Shown here one piece after another: positions 12,101-27,100 of a stretch of 64,000 nt of DNA. The stretch spans positions 56,752,798 to 56,816,797 of the forward strand of contig JALMGJ010000004.1 of the NCBI GenBank assembly GCA_023362775.1, read 5' to 3'. The DNA is from Charina bottae. Its lineage: Eukaryota; Chordata; Lepidosauria; Squamata; Charinaidae. The notes under the pieces were generated by a model. That model did no database searches and was not told the origin of the DNA. It worked only from the letters and a program-made list of their open reading frames with translations. Position 1 is the stretch's first letter; each line of letters starts with the position of its first letter. The translations under genes were made by a program, and so were the position numbers.

Positions 12101-15100
12101 TCTTACTTTTTCATGATTATGGAATATTACATAAGTTTAATCCCGTCCCATTTTTGCCATCCCAATGTCCTGTTTTTGTGTCAAGGAAATATGGTCAGCC
12201 TAGCTATAATTACAGAATCTTGCAAGCCTGATTGTGCTTCACCTTTCCTCCCTCTTGTATCTTACACTCTCATACTATCTCAAATAGTATTCAGAAGAAA
12301 CTCTGCCTCTCTTCTGAATACTATTTCAGGACTTAAGGAATGTTTCAGCCCTCTTCGCTTACATAATGGTTCTTGCCTATTTCCCTCAAGGCCATCTACC
12401 TGATTCTCTACACCACCACCCCATGGTATCAGATCACCATTTCTCTTTATAACCAATAAATTTATTGTGGTTACATATCTCTGCTTGATCATAATATCAA
12501 GACAGACACATGATAACAGGAAGAAAGCAAGAAAGACCCAAAGAGCTTTGAGTGTGCAGAATTGACTTTAACCTATCTTTCATAATTTCTCAGCAAATGG
12601 CATTTGCCCTAATTCATCCTTATTGGCAGGAAGGACAGAAAAAATGAACATTCACCTTGCTCTAACTTTATAGCTCTCCCTCTTACAGAAGCCCATACAA
12701 ATAAAGAGGAAATATTGCTCCCCAGTATTGCAAAATAATGACAGCTATGATTGTCATCCTGTTACCTTCGGTGGTGGTCTAATCTGACTGTTTCTCTATA
12801 TCATATATACACATTCATGCATATATGTATTCTTTGTAACATCACCGTACTTTCAAAGCAAGAAGAAAAATACTACCCTGGAACTTTAATTCTTCAGTGG
12901 TTATAGCTGATTGTTTTAGCAGGTTAATCTGCTTGTCCTATATTTTATCAGAAGGATGGTAAGAATTGTGATGAAGCACAATCAAAGAGATCATTATGCC
13001 CTAATTCAGTGGCTCTTTGCATATGGAAGTTCTTTTAAGCAATAACCACAGTCTTTTGGATGTGGCCCTTCCTATGGCTGTCTGATACCTGGCATGCATT
13101 GGAAATAAAGTTTTACTTATTTACGTCTCTCTCTTCATCGGAGGAAATTATGGGTAATAAACTTCATATATACCACTAGCATCAATAAACAAATACTCTT
13201 TTCCAGGAATGGAAGAGATCCTACCTGACAATGTGATTTTACAGTACACAGCATCAATAGGGGGAGGCTATACTGTAAATATAGGGGAAGATTAAGAGAG
13301 GTAAGCAGCAGTAACTAAGATTAGTGTGGACAAATGCATTTTCAGGTATAGGCTGCTTTTTAGTTTATTATAGGATACATTAAAACCTTGTAGCATTAGG
13401 GGTAGATTTTATGCTAGGAATTTTCCATTTGTCATACGTTGTCTGAACTTTTCAGGGTGTGGTAAATGTAAAAGAAAAATTTGAAAATATTTATAATTAG
13501 TAGAAGAGAGAAAAATTAGAAGGCTTTAAAATAATTTATTATATACATTTTGTATTTTTCCTGTTAGAAATTAACAAAATTATAAATAACAATATGGAAA
13601 CTCAGATCAAAAGTCTTATCAGTATGAAACTTGAGAATAAAAACAGTCCAAATAAGTTAATCAAAAGAAAAGTTTTTAAGGCCCACCAAAAAAGGAGAAA
13701 GAGGAAGTTTGGTAATTTTGGAGTATTAATTTGCCCATAGAGTATATTGCTTATTTAACTCAGTATTAAAGAATAACAATGGATAATGCTAAATACTTAC
13801 AATTTGTGTACCATGATGTAAGCCAGAGCTTTCCAAACTGTGTGTCGGGACACGTTAGTGTGTTGGCTGCAGTGTCTGGGTGTGTCGTGGCGGCGGCTGC
13901 TGCCTCTGAGCCCTGCCAGGATTCCGCGCAGGTCCTAGGGCCTGCCTTGTGCCTTGCTGCCTCCAAACCTGCCCTGCCAGGATTCCACACAGGTCCTAGT
14001 TCCTGCCTTGTGCCTTGCTGCCTCCAAACCTGCTGTGATTCCGCACAGGTCCTAGTGCCTGCCTTGTGCCCTGCTGTAAGAGTGTGTCGAGAAATGATGC
14101 CCTGCTGTAAGAGTGTGTCGCGAAATGATGAATGTCTAAAAAGTGTGTCACCAACATGAAAAGTTTGGAAAGCTCTGATGTAAGCCAATATTTTTCAGCT
14201 GGTAACTTTTTTAGTAATCGGTAGTAGCTAGTACTTTTCATTAGTTGAGGAACAATTTATTGAATAGACACATAATCACGTTTTTGTTCAGAGCAGCCTT
14301 TCCATGATCAGTACTCCTTGGATGTAGACGTTAGCTCCTACAGTCCTTAGGTAGCATGGCTTTTGCCATGCTGACTGGGGAGTATGGGAGTTGATTAAAC
14401 ATTTATGAAAATCATCAGTCTGGGTGAGGCTGGTGTAGATAAACAGGAAGAAAACTGAGTTAAATCAGACTTGCTCTCAAGTAAATTTGTGAACCTCAAA
14501 GCCCCCATGATTAACTCATATTTCAGCAGGTCTGTTGTCAAAAATCATTGCCATGTTGAAATAGGAAACACAGGAAAAATAATTGAAGTTCTAAAATAGG
14601 CTTAACATAGTTTTTAAAAACAAATAATTACCCCAAGCCAGATAGGTGTGATATGCCTTGTCGAACATTGAAAAATTGCTTCATCCGTCACAGCCTTCCA
14701 TCTCTCCCACTCCATGCTCACTGTTATTCTCAGTCAGCAAAAGGTTGTCCATCTAGGGTGTAGGTTTGCAGCTTTACTAACTTCTTGAAGGAGCTGTATT
14801 TTTTATTTCTTTTCCTAAAATAGTTTTGTTAAATTTGTTGTTCTTCTATGTTTCAGGTATATGCAGAGCTTTCTTGAGCTTTTAGAGTATGAAAATAAAA
14901 GTCCTGAAGATCCACATGTTTTAGATAAGTAAGTAAAGGATGGTGTTTAAACGTGAAATCAGTATGTTGAACTTGGGCTGAATTTAGTCTTGTAGTTCAG
15001 AAAGCTTGCAATAGTTCAATGAGCACTTTTGTTTTTGTTTTAATTGGAATAAATGATTTTTATTGGAACAAATTATGAAATATCTGTGTTTCTAATTATG

Positions 15101-18100
15101 AGTTTGATCTTATTTAAAATGGAGAAACAGTTGCAAATAAGGATAAAGTGTTTCTAATTTTCAAAGAATGAATTCTGATACTATGGTGTGTATCAAGGTG
15201 GATAAATTATTTTATTATTTATTTATTATTTAAATTTATATCACCGCCCATCTCCCCCAAATTAGCTAGTAGCTTGGTTGATTAATTAGGAATATTACAA
15301 GGGAAACAACTTTTGCCTTCATATGGGTTTTGCTTAATTTATATTGGATTGTGCTAGTAATCAATATTGCAGGGTCTGGTGAAATTACCTCAGAAAGGTG
15401 TAGGAAATAGGTTGAGCTTAATAAATAAAAATTGAGCAAATAAATATGGAATATCTTGAAACTATTTGTTTTCCCTTCTTGAGATAAAGCTTTCAGTGAG
15501 CATAACATTAAATAGGACAAGTTTAGCTCAAAGAACATAGATAAGGCTAAGCATAAACACAAAATGCTGAAAACCAAATTTCTTTGCGAAAAAAATTATC
15601 TAAGAATGGGTTTTCCATACTTTGCCTTTGAAGGTATGTCATAAAAACCAGGTAATCCAGTTTTATTACCATGTATCATATTCCTGTTTTCCATATCTCT
15701 CTATTTTATAAAAAAATGCCTTTTGAACTTCAGGTTTCCTGCATATGTTTTATTTATTTTTTTAATTTGAAGCAGCAAAATAGAAGAATGGACTTCTCTT
15801 AGCATTAACTATCAAATCCTCATAGAACCAGCAGGTTCTAATCTAACTAAAGTTTTTAAGCATTAAGTAATTTTCAACAAGGGGTGCTGGTCCAATCAGC
15901 AAGATAAGTGAGTAGGTTAAATCCTCCTCATGTAATATAAAGTTTTGGGATTCAGTGTTACTGTTCAGATTTCTCACTTATTATTTTTAGAGTAATAAAT
16001 CATTTGAAAACTGCATGAGGAAGTTGCAACTGTACTTAAGCTCTGCTGATTAGATGAGAAAATGGCAAGTAAGGAATCTTAGAAAGAGCAATACTCGCTT
16101 GCAATCAGAAATATATGTTAGAAAAGTACCTGCAAGGAAAATTGATATGATTTTATTACTTGATAGAAAGGGTTATATTTACATTTCTCCAGTCCTCTGG
16201 GCAAGAAGAAATTCTTGATATGAGAAATGAAACTGATAGGGCTGTATGGGAAACTTGGATTGTTAATAGAAATAAAACAAAAAGCTGAAGCATATTTTCA
16301 AATTGAATGGCTAGTGCTCAGTATTTAAAATGTGCATTTATTGGGACAAAGGATATTTATGCCATGTTGGATATTGAAAATGAAAGTGCATAGGTCTAGG
16401 CATGAGACAGGACAATATCAATTCTGTACTTAGAAAAACTATTTTAGTAACCTGTATAATGTATATAAATTAATGCAAATTTCCACAGCTATGCTCTGAT
16501 TCTGTTGAATATGGAAAGGAGAAAAAGTTACAAAGCACTAAAGCTCTGGTCTTAAGTCCGCATTTGAAGCCAGCTTTAAGTGTCTAATTTTTTTAAAAAA
16601 GAAAACTTATATTATCATGAATGATGGCTGCTGGATCCAAAACTGCATTGTATGGTGTTAAAAATTACTGTTCCTTGGATAATTTAATAAAATAAAGTTC
16701 CTAATATTAATCATAATGCCGTCTGAAAGCCCTCTTTTTACTCTTGACTGTATATTTATGAATTATATCAATAACAGCTAATCATTACCCAGTATATTGA
16801 AACTTTCATTTTTTTTCTTATAATATAAATAGATGATGTAATCCTTCATCTATTATTCTCTAGCCATCTTGTTTCCAGCACTGAGCCTATCCAGCTTCAT
16901 TCAGTGTGAATGTAGAAGATTAGATCTGCTAACTGCAGACTCTGATTTTTTTTCCTTTTGCATGCAATTTCTCGTCTCCATTTCTTTTTAAAATTGCCTG
17001 AACTAGCATGGTTAATTTCAAGCTACGGTTTATAGACATGCTTCACTTTTATAGTGAGATGGGCGGTGTATAAATTTAATAAATAAATAAATAATGATTC
17101 AGAATGATTCAAACATGATTCAAACTTCAAAACCAGTTTGAACCAACAGTAGTTGGCCAGAAAATTACTAGAATAGATCTAATACTAATCATGTATAATT
17201 CAGAAAATAAACTACCGCCATCCCAAAGTCACCATGTAAGCTATATGGTACACCATTTTTATTCTAGAACTATTGCACAACAATAAAATAATTTTTAATT
17301 CTAGAATTATTGCACAACAAATGTTTTCATTAACATATTGGATAACATTCTTCAAGTTTTTCTTTCAACAAACATGATCGTTCTGAATTGTGAATGAATA
17401 TTTTAATGCTGTTATCTAGTACTGAAATAGTTCTGAATTGTGAATTAATATTTTGAATTTTAGCTGTTATCTAAAATTTGAAAATAATAGTTACTGTAAT
17501 ACTTTTGCTTCTATTTTTTCTCTCCAGCTTTTTAGATATCTTAATTAAAGTCAGGAACCGACACAATGATGTTGTTCCTACCATGGCCCAAGGAGTTATT
17601 GAGTACAAGGAAAAATATGGATTTGATCCTTTTGTGAGCAGCAATATCCAATATTTTTTAGATAGGTTCTATACCAATCGCATCTCATTTCGCATGCTTA
17701 TTAATCAGCACAGTAAGTATCTATTTATTTAATCTTAAGGAAAAAAAATAGGACTTTTTCTTTTAAAGCAAAAAATAAATATGTACCTGTGGTGAAGACA
17801 TATTTTAAATGTAATTTTTTAAAAGATATTATTTATATCATTGTTTCTCAAAATTTCATTTCACTGTATGTGGTTGCTTTTCCTCCTCCTCTTTATTCTC
17901 ATATGAAATTTGTGGAATAGTTTAGTGCTAGAGAGAGAGAGGATAATTAGCTCAAGGACATTCAGAGAGTATAATAGACGATCTCCCACGCTCTAGTCCA
18001 ACATGCTACATACTCTCCTGCTCCAACCTCTTTTAATACTGGCTAACAAAATAATTAGGAATTGGAGCTATTTATTGAATTTGTGTCTCTTTCCTAGGCT

Positions 18101-21100
18101 TACTGCAGTACTGCATACTTTCTTGCCATTAGAGATGAAAAAAATCTAGAAGTTTAATGGATGAAAGACCATTGGGAGTGGGAGAGGATTTTGGATTTTA
18201 TTTGGCAGAAAAAGAAATATCAGACCAAACTAAATGGAAACATGCCAACAGCTTTTCCAGATATTTTTTCCCCCAGCTTCTCAGGAGAAATGAAGTGGAT
18301 GAGGAATCTGGAAAATGTCCTCAGAAAATACCTGGACAACAAAGGGTATAGAGAAAAATTGTAAAAGATGTGTCGATTTCAGGACCTGTTGCCAAGCAAA
18401 CTCAAAAAAGGATGGATAGTAAATTCCTTTACTTGTTTGGCATGGAACAGTTGCCTCAGCCTGTGCATTAGGCAGAAAGCACTGTCATGTAGGATATCTC
18501 CAAGTCACAGTAATTGCCAAGCCAGTGTTCAGGAGGCTTATTTTAAACAATCTAAACAAGGCTCATCTGAGTTATATAGTGTTTATCAGTTAAGGCATAG
18601 CTTTCCAAACTGTGTGTCGCGACACTTTAGTGTGTCACAACACACAGTTTAGTGTGTTGCGAAGCTGCGGCACACGGGTGCGCGCGGAAGCAGCAGTCTG
18701 CACGGTGGTGGCGGCGCACCTTCAGTGCTTCCGCGTTTTAGTGAGGCCGCCGCTGCCGCCGCTGCGCACACACCCACTGCCGCCGTTCGCGCGTGCGCCC
18801 CTTGCATGCTGCTGCCGCTACCGCCGTTGGTGTGTCACCAACGGCGGCACTTTGGAAAGCACTGAGTTAAGGAAATCTGAACTGCATTATTTGTCATTGT
18901 GGTTGTATTAGGTTTCTTTTCCCAGCTCAGTTCGAAAACATACCAGAGGAACTTTTTTTTAATACTGCTGTAAAAACATTATGATCAATTTGTCGTGGTG
19001 GTATTTCACAGGTTTAACTTTGAAATTAAGTTGCTCTTGAAATTATTCTATGCTAATTATCCACCTGGTCAGTTTTGCTTCTATGATGGCAAATGGTTTT
19101 AAACTTATTTTAACAGCTATAAATAAGTTCCAGTAAAATGTGTTTCTTGTTCAGTTATTGGATTTTTTTTCCTGTACACATGTGCAGAGCATCTATGTGT
19201 ATGTAAATACCATGCAATTGCATGAAGCTTGCAAATTTGGTTTAATATAAATGCAGTATATTTGGATATGCTTCTCAAGGTGCTGCTAATGTTTAAATTA
19301 CCAAGACTGACTGACAAGCTGTGGGATATTACTTACTTACTGTTATAGTGCCATACTTCTAAAGAACTCATGGCAGTGCACAATTAAAATATTTTTTTTA
19401 AAAAAATCAACATAACGAGTCAAAACCAGTACAATGAGATATTAACTACAGATTTAAAACTGATATAAATAGGTAGCCAATAATCAGATTTCATTCCCAA
19501 ACGGTCTTCTGAATCACTCTGTCGTCAGAGCCTCTTGATCATTTCTTGAAACTCCACTAATGAATAATTATCATGTTTAGATAACTGATATCCCTAAGTT
19601 TACACACTATATGTGTTTTTGACTAGTGCAGTTGTACTAATGCATCGTAAGAAACTGATTTAGTTTTTTACTGTTAGCTGCTACCCTTGTTAATGGTCTG
19701 AGTAGCCAAAGTTAATCTTTTATTGATAGTTTAAAGTGTGGGAAATTGCTTTGGCTGATTTAAAAAAAAAAAAAAAAATGTAATCTTAGACAAATTACAT
19801 CAAAGTTGATCATCTTATTAATAATGCTTTTCCTAAAAGTTCATTCTCATTTGTACAAATTTAAATTTGGATATAAATACTGAATATGAATGTTTAAAAT
19901 GTTTATATTTCTTAAGATCACACGTGTATTTGTATATTCCCAGTTAACATTTCTGAGCATTCTTAGTGTGTGTCAGTATAATGCACATGGGTCCTATTTG
20001 ATGGGTTGCAGGTCAAAGTAAGTTTGGCTTGCAAGGTAGACTTTAGGTTAAACAGCCTTGCTTGCATAAAATAGCATGAAAATACCTAGGATAAAATTGG
20101 GCTTTTAAAATTGTCAAGATTTGTCAGTGAACTGAAATGGACTGGAATGGGCCACTTCACATCAGATGACTACCAGATCTACTACTGTGGACAAGAGGAC
20201 CACAGAAGAAATGGAGTAGCCTTCATAATTAATAATAAAGTGGCTAAAGCAGTGCTTGGATACAATCCAAAAAATGATAGTATGATCTCAATACGAATTC
20301 AGGGTAAGCCATTTAACATCACAGTGATCCAAATATACGCCCCAACCACAGATGCTGAAGAAGCAGAAGTAGATCAGTTCTATGAGGATCTGCAGCACCT
20401 ACTGGATAATACACCAAAAAGAGATGTTATTTTCATTACAGGAGACTGGAATGCTAAGGTGGGTAGTCAAGCGACACCTGGAATTACAGGCAAGCATGGT
20501 CTGGGAGAACAAAATGAAGCGGGACATAGGCTGATAGAATTTTGCCAAGACAATTCACTATGCATAACAAACACTCTCTTCCAGCAACCTAAAAGACGAC
20601 TTTATACATGGACTTCACCAGATGGTCAACATCGAAATCAGATTGACTACATCCTTTGTAGCCAAAGGTGGCAGACATCTATACAGTCAGTAAAAACAAG
20701 ACCTGGTGCTGACTGTAGTTCAGATCACGAACTTCTTATTGCACAATTTAGAATCAGACTAAAGAGAATAGGGAAGACCCACAGATCAGTTAGATATGAG
20801 CTCACTAATATTCCTAATGAATATGCGGTGGAGGTGAAGAATAGATTTAAGGGACTAGATATAGTAGATAGGGTCTCGGAAGAACTATGGACAGAAGTTC
20901 GCAACATTGTTCAGGAGGCGGCAACAAAAAACGTCCCAAAGAAAAAGAAAACCAAGAAGGCAAGATGGCTGTCTGCTGAGACACTGGAAGTAGCCCAAGA
21001 AAGAAGGAAAGCAAAAGGCAACAGTGATAGGGGGAGATATGACCAATTAAATGCAAAATTCCAGAGGTTATCCAGAAGAGATAAGGAATTATTTTTAAAC

Positions 21101-24100
21101 AAGCAATGTGCGGAAGTGGAAGAAGACAACAGAATAGGAAGGAAAGAGACCTCTTCCAGAAAATTAGAAACATTGGAGGTAAATTCCAGGCAAAAATGGG
21201 TATGATCAAAAACAAAGATGGCAAGGACCTAACAGAAGGAGAAGAGATCAAGAAAAGGTGGCAAGAATATACGGAAGAACTGTATAGGAAGGATAATAAT
21301 ATTGGGGATAGGTTTGACGGTGTGGTCAGTGAGTTAGAGCCAGACTTCCTGAAGAGTGAGGTTGAATGGGCCTTAAGAAGCATTGCTAATAACAAGGCAG
21401 CAGGAGACGACGGTATCCCAGCTGAACTGTTTAAAATCTTGCAAGATGATGCTGTCAAGGTGATGCATGCCATATGCCAGCAAATTTGGAAAACACAAGA
21501 ATGGCCATGAGATTGGAAAAAATCAACTTATATCCCCATACCAAAAAAAGGGAAACACTAAAGAATGTTCAAACTATCAAACAGTGGCACTTATTTCACA
21601 TGCCAGTAAGGTAATGCTCAAGATCCTGCAAGGTAGACTCCAGCAATTCATGGAGCAAGAATTGCCAGATGTACAAGTGGGTTTAGAAAAGGCAGAGGAA
21701 CTAGAGACCAAATTGCCAATATCCGCTGGATAATGGAGAAAGCCAGGGAGTTTCAGAAAAACATCTATTTCTGTTTTATTGACTATTCTAAAGCCTTTGA
21801 CTGTGTGGATCATAACAAATTGTGGCAAGTTGTTGGTGGTATGGGGATACCAAGTCATCTTCTCTGCCTCCTGAGGAATCTGTATAACGACCAAGTAGCA
21901 ACGGTAAGAACAGAGCACGGAACAACGGACTGGTTTAAGATTGGGAAAGGAGTATGGCAGAGTCGTATACTTTCACCCTACCTATTCAACTTGTATGCAG
22001 AACACATCATGCAATGTGCTGGGCTTGATGAATCCAAGGCTGGAGTTAAAATTGCTGGAAGAAACATTAACAATCTCAGATATGCATATGATACCACTTT
22101 GATGGCTGAAAGTGAGGAGGAGCTGAGGATCCTTATGATGAAGGTGAAAGAAGAAAGTGCAAAACCTGGGTTGCAGTTAAACCTCAAAACAACCAAGATT
22201 ATGGCAACCAGCTTGATTGATAACTGGCAAATAGAGGGAGAAAACGTGGAGGCAGTGACAGACTTTGTATTTCTAGGCGCAAAGATTACTGCAGACGCTG
22301 ACTGCAGCCAGGAAATCAGAAGACGTTTACTTCTTGGGAGGAGAACAATGACAAATCTCGATAAAATAGTTAAGAGGAGAGACATCACAGACAACAAAGG
22401 TCTGCATAGTTAAAGCAATGGTATTCCCCATAGTAACCTATGGCTGCGAGAACTGGACCATAAGGAAGGCTGAGCGAAGGAAGATAGATGCTTTTGAACT
22501 GTGGTGTTGGAGGAAAATTCTGAGTGTGCCTTGGACTGCAAGAAGATCAAACCAGTCCATACTCCAGGAAATAAAGCCAGACTGCTCACTTGAGGGAATG
22601 ATATCAAAGGCAAAACTGAAGTACTTTGACCACATAATGAGAAGACAGGATACCCTGGAGAAGAAGCTGATGCTAGGAAAAGTGGAAGGCAAAAGGAAGA
22701 GGGGCTGACCAAGGGCAAGATGGATGGATGATATTCTGGAGGTGACGGACTCGACTGTGGGGGAGCTGGGGGTGGCGATGACCGACAGGAAGCTCTGGCG
22801 TGGGTTGGTCCATGAAGTCACAAAGAGTCAGAAGTGACTGAACGAATAAACAACAACAAAAATTGGGCTTTGGTTGCACTTGCAGCATACTTGGAGCCAA
22901 AACTGACTTGAAGGGACAGATATATAAGAAATAAAAATAGGTATGTTATATGTCTGTGAAACTAAGAGAAAGAATGTAATCCATCTGAATGAGGATAGTT
23001 GGTTCTAATGGAGTGGATTAATATATGCAGGGAAGTGAAGGTGTAGGTTTTAAAATGAAAGGGCTAAAAAGTATGTCAGAAAATATAAATTGATATAATC
23101 TAGGTTATTGTAGATGTATGAATTCATATGTTTAGTGTTAATTGCATGTTACACTCCAGTGAATGGTCATAATGGAAGAACCAGAGATGAGTTTGAGGGA
23201 AGTACTGGATGCCATTTGAGACTTGTGCTGCTTGACATAAAGTAGTGATTTCACTATTTTTCCTTAAGTTTGCATAAAGCCAGTCCTAATTTTTTCCAAA
23301 TGCTAGGTTGACTACCTGTTTGAATTAGATCGCAGAGATAGCTAGATAACAGATACAGGACTTTAAAAATGTGTGGGTTTGTTGTATATACAGTATATAC
23401 TCTGTATATTTAGTATTAAATACAGTACCGTCCCCAGTTTTATTGATATGGTCATTTAATTCTTTTAAATTTTATCACTCTGTCTTGGGCTCTGTATAAG
23501 TTACAGAGCAATTCTATACAAGTCTACCTAGATCCATAGAAACTTTCTCTAAGTCTTTCCTTGAGCTAAACGCAACCAAGAGATTGTGAATGTTTTTGAG
23601 GTGCACAGAAAACATTTCATATGATTGTTCATGACATGTTTAAAAGTGGTTGAGGAAAGGGGATACACCCAGTAGAATCTGCAATCAGGCTACTATTCTC
23701 TATTGTATTACATTGTATTGAGGAATTAAAGTACAAGTACTACTTCTGAAGGAAGGAACAGAGCATTTGTCAGATGTACTGTGAATTTTGTCTGTACAAG
23801 GATTTCTTCGCAATCATTGGAAGCACATTTTTCAGTATTAATAATTTCTTCGTGGTAATATTTACTTTATGAAAGGATTTTAACAAGGTTTGTTTTTCCT
23901 TTGCATGCAATAGAAATCCCTAATTTTTTGTTGTTTAAAAAGTAATAGTGCTTCAATTGATTTCTATCTTTTTATCCTCATAGCACTGCTTTTTGGTGGG
24001 GTCACCAATCCTGCTCATCCCAAACATATTGGGAGCATTGATCCTACTTGTAATGTGGCTGATGTAGTAGAAGGTAAAAATAAAAATAATATTGCTTTGA

Positions 24101-27100
24101 ATTTCAAATGTTGATTGCATCTGTTTCTGAAGGTAAAGTCAGTAGCTATATTAGTTTTCATCAAAGCAAATTTGCTTCTTCCTTCTCTCATTTAATAGCT
24201 TTATATCTGTATTGTTGATGCTAACCATGGTTAAAATTAATCAAATTCTCTCAGCCCAAAATTTCCATATCCACTTCAGATTACATTTGGTATCGTCATT
24301 ACTGGTGGCTCAGGTGTACCATGATTAAAACAAGGCACAAGTAAAGTGGCTTCAGAGGCAATATGATATCTGCCTTTAGCTTTGCTAACTATGGTTTGCA
24401 GTGAGTTATAGATACTGTTACCCTATTTACAATGATCACTACTTTGGATTTGATCCGCTACCTTTTCCCATCAGTGTTTCACAATTGATGAGAATATATT
24501 ATTCCCAATTTTCTCTCTGCAGATTTCTTTGTAGCCCTCAATATGTTTATTTCCATATGCTACCTTTTGCATCACACTGACTGCTATTACATAAAATAAT
24601 TGCAAGTTGCATTTTATTTGTTCTAGCATTTATTTGTATTCCCAATATATGGGAGATGAAACAATAGCTTCCTCAGTTTAAATAAATAAAAAGTATTGCT
24701 TAGCTTGATTATACAGAAAATTGATTCAGGAGTGAGCTGGCATTTTTTGTCACTAGATGGAGGCATAGCATACTTAATATAACAGAGAATATAGTCGTCT
24801 TAGTAAAATATAGTAGTAAAAGTACTCATAAAATTATTTTAACCTTTTTTTTAAAAAAGTTTCCCAATGAGATAAGTTGGCAGGATCTAGAGTCTCACCC
24901 GTTTACATTTTTAAGTGCATATTGCATTCATTGCATGTTGGGAATAAATTTGGTTAAATATAGTACCCATTTCCTTGTTTAAATAGGTTTGTTGACTATG
25001 AGGCTGCACTGGAAAATCCATAATAACATATGATTATAGAAATAACTATTCCCTTGGACTGTATTTCTTGATTATGAGTGAGATGCCAATAATTACTTTG
25101 TCTACAATTTCTAAGATAATTTTCATGAAAGTTGTGGGAGTAGCTTTTGAAATTAAACAGTATAGATAAGAATTACAATTTTTATTAAGGTGTGCAAGAT
25201 TGGCTCTGAAATTGGGCAGTGCAGTCTTACATATGCCTATTCAAGAAATGTTCCCATTGATTTCAATAGAAGTTACCCTTCAAGTAAGCGTGAACATTAC
25301 TATATCTTAAATTGTTTGAACATGACAGAAGTTTTGCTTTCTTCTCTGACACTTAGGTACTTCATGCTTTTTTAATGCCAGATAGAAAACAAGTGAAATG
25401 CAGTTTTAAAACCAGCATTGAAAACTGTGGACCAAAAGAGGAAGCCCATTTATTTTTTTGAAAAAGATAACTGCCACCACTTATAATAGCTTGGGATAGG
25501 ATTAGTTCCAGAGAAAGGTATAATCTTCCCCTTAATTCTCTATTTTTCCACTAAATTAGCAGCTCCTTCCTTAGCAGATTTAAAGTAAAGAAAAAGATAT
25601 TAGGAGATTCAGTCAGGGATCTCTCACATTACTTGGAATCTGGTCCTTATAGGTTTTGTTTAAAAATGAGAAGTACTTGCAGCTTCTAAATTTTGTGGTA
25701 CGTATTATATTGTTATCTACTCACATGAAATATGTTGTTATTCTTCCCTCACAGATGCCTTTGCAACTGCCAAGATGTTGTGTGAGCAGTATTACAAAGT
25801 AGCACCTGAATTGGAAATTGAAGAGTTCAATGGTAATACAGATATGATTGCTTTTAAGTATCTGTTGATTTATGGATTGCATGAAATTGTTATTTAAATA
25901 AAAACTAATAGCTGAATTCATTCATTCAAACTCAGAACTGTGGCAAAGTATATACAGTACGTACAGAAAATAATTTCCCTTCCATTCCGCCATTCCCTTC
26001 TTTTGGATTGATTGATTGATTATGTGTCATCAAGTTGGTATCAACTTTAGCAACCATATAGATTTTCTGCAGGAGAATCTTGTCTCCAACTTGGTCCTTC
26101 AGCTCCTATGATGGTGCACCCATTACTGCTATAATTGAATCCATTCACCTTGCTGCTCGTTGTCCTTTTCTCTTTCCTTCTATCTTTCCCAGCATTATAG
26201 TCTTCTCCAGAGAGCTAATTTAATGTTTATCTGTTGTACATTTCTAGTAAATAATCCACTGTTGTTAGTGTTAACTTGACTTTAATTCTCAGTTAGTTAA
26301 AAGTTTTATTTATGTTTTCTAGCTAAAGCACCAGGCAGGCCCATTCAAGTTGTCTATGTACCCTCGCATTTGTTTCATATGCTTTTTGAATTGTTTAAGG
26401 TGAGTAAACTAACCTCGCAGGAAGGAGATAGATATTATTTGGCGTCTTGTTGAGTATACCAGAAATAGCATTATCAAGCTTCATCCTGAATATAGCCATG
26501 GGTACACATTTGGATGCAATATTGTCTTTGATAGCAAATTGTAAATTAATTCTGCATGTAAATTAAGAGTCAGACTTAAGCAACAGATTTTGATAACATG
26601 GGAAAACTTTTAGGTGCTAAATGTTTTGCTATCTAAATTGGGCACTCACCTCTCCTATGTTTCATTTATTTTATTTCATGGAAATAATTAAAATATTGAA
26701 GCAGACAGCCCATAGGATGGACAGATGAAGGTTTGCAAACCTCACCTCCCAAAAGCCATCTGCGTCTTCACATCCTGGCCCTATTTTCTGCTTTGGAGCA
26801 GTGACTTGGTAGTTACCTAACTTTTAGGGGGTATCTCACCCTGGCATCCACCCCCTTAAACTCTGACATATAAGAAACATAAGGCCATCATACCTTGTGC
26901 TGCTTTTCTGATGATTAAAAGATAGAAATAAATTAATTCCTATAGTACAATCTCCTGTCCATGTGGCACCAAGGTACGTGGCTAGAGGTTTCATCCCGTC
27001 CTTGGGGGATATACCAATGTCATGAGAGAAAAATAATATCAACATTAATTTTAAAAACAGAGAAGATAAACACTGATAACTTTTTAAAATTTTAAATATA

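Larger units (their letters stand above)
14929..17527. other. PDK3 intron 3
   Basis: Intronic DNA carrying two short LINE-tail fragments (15206-15258 and 17051-17095) and local direct duplications just before exon 4 (17261-17476). No other feature recognised. Confidence 0.6.
20106..22858 (+). mobile_element. BovB (RTE clade) LINE, 5'-truncated, with 13-bp target duplication
   Basis: Flanked by AAAATTGGGCTTT at 20093-20105 and 22859-22871. The copy starts inside the AP endonuclease ([16 protein letters not shown] near 20450, NQIDYIL, SSDHELL near 20725). It continues through the RT ([15 protein letters not shown] near 21390, [13 protein letters not shown] near 21775) and the tail ([26 protein letters not shown] near 22440-22510). 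It ends in the BovB signature GTCACAAAGAGTCAGAAGTG and an ACAACAACAA tail. The reading frame is broken by a shift near 21140, a stop at 21508-21510, a shift near 21690, a stop at 22411-22413 and a stop near 22706. The catalytic YADD is changed to YAYD (near 22080-22092). Sits in PDK3 intron 4 in the sense direction. Confidence 0.95.

Noticed and set aside
18157..18364. Possible alternative PDK3 exon or small ORF
   Set aside because: Two overlapping frames, neither flanked by convincing splice sites; not similar to any PDK sequence.
20847..21473. 208-codon open frame on the minus strand
   Set aside because: It is the antisense shadow of the BovB ORF: the plus strand carries recognised endonuclease/RT motifs across the same bases.
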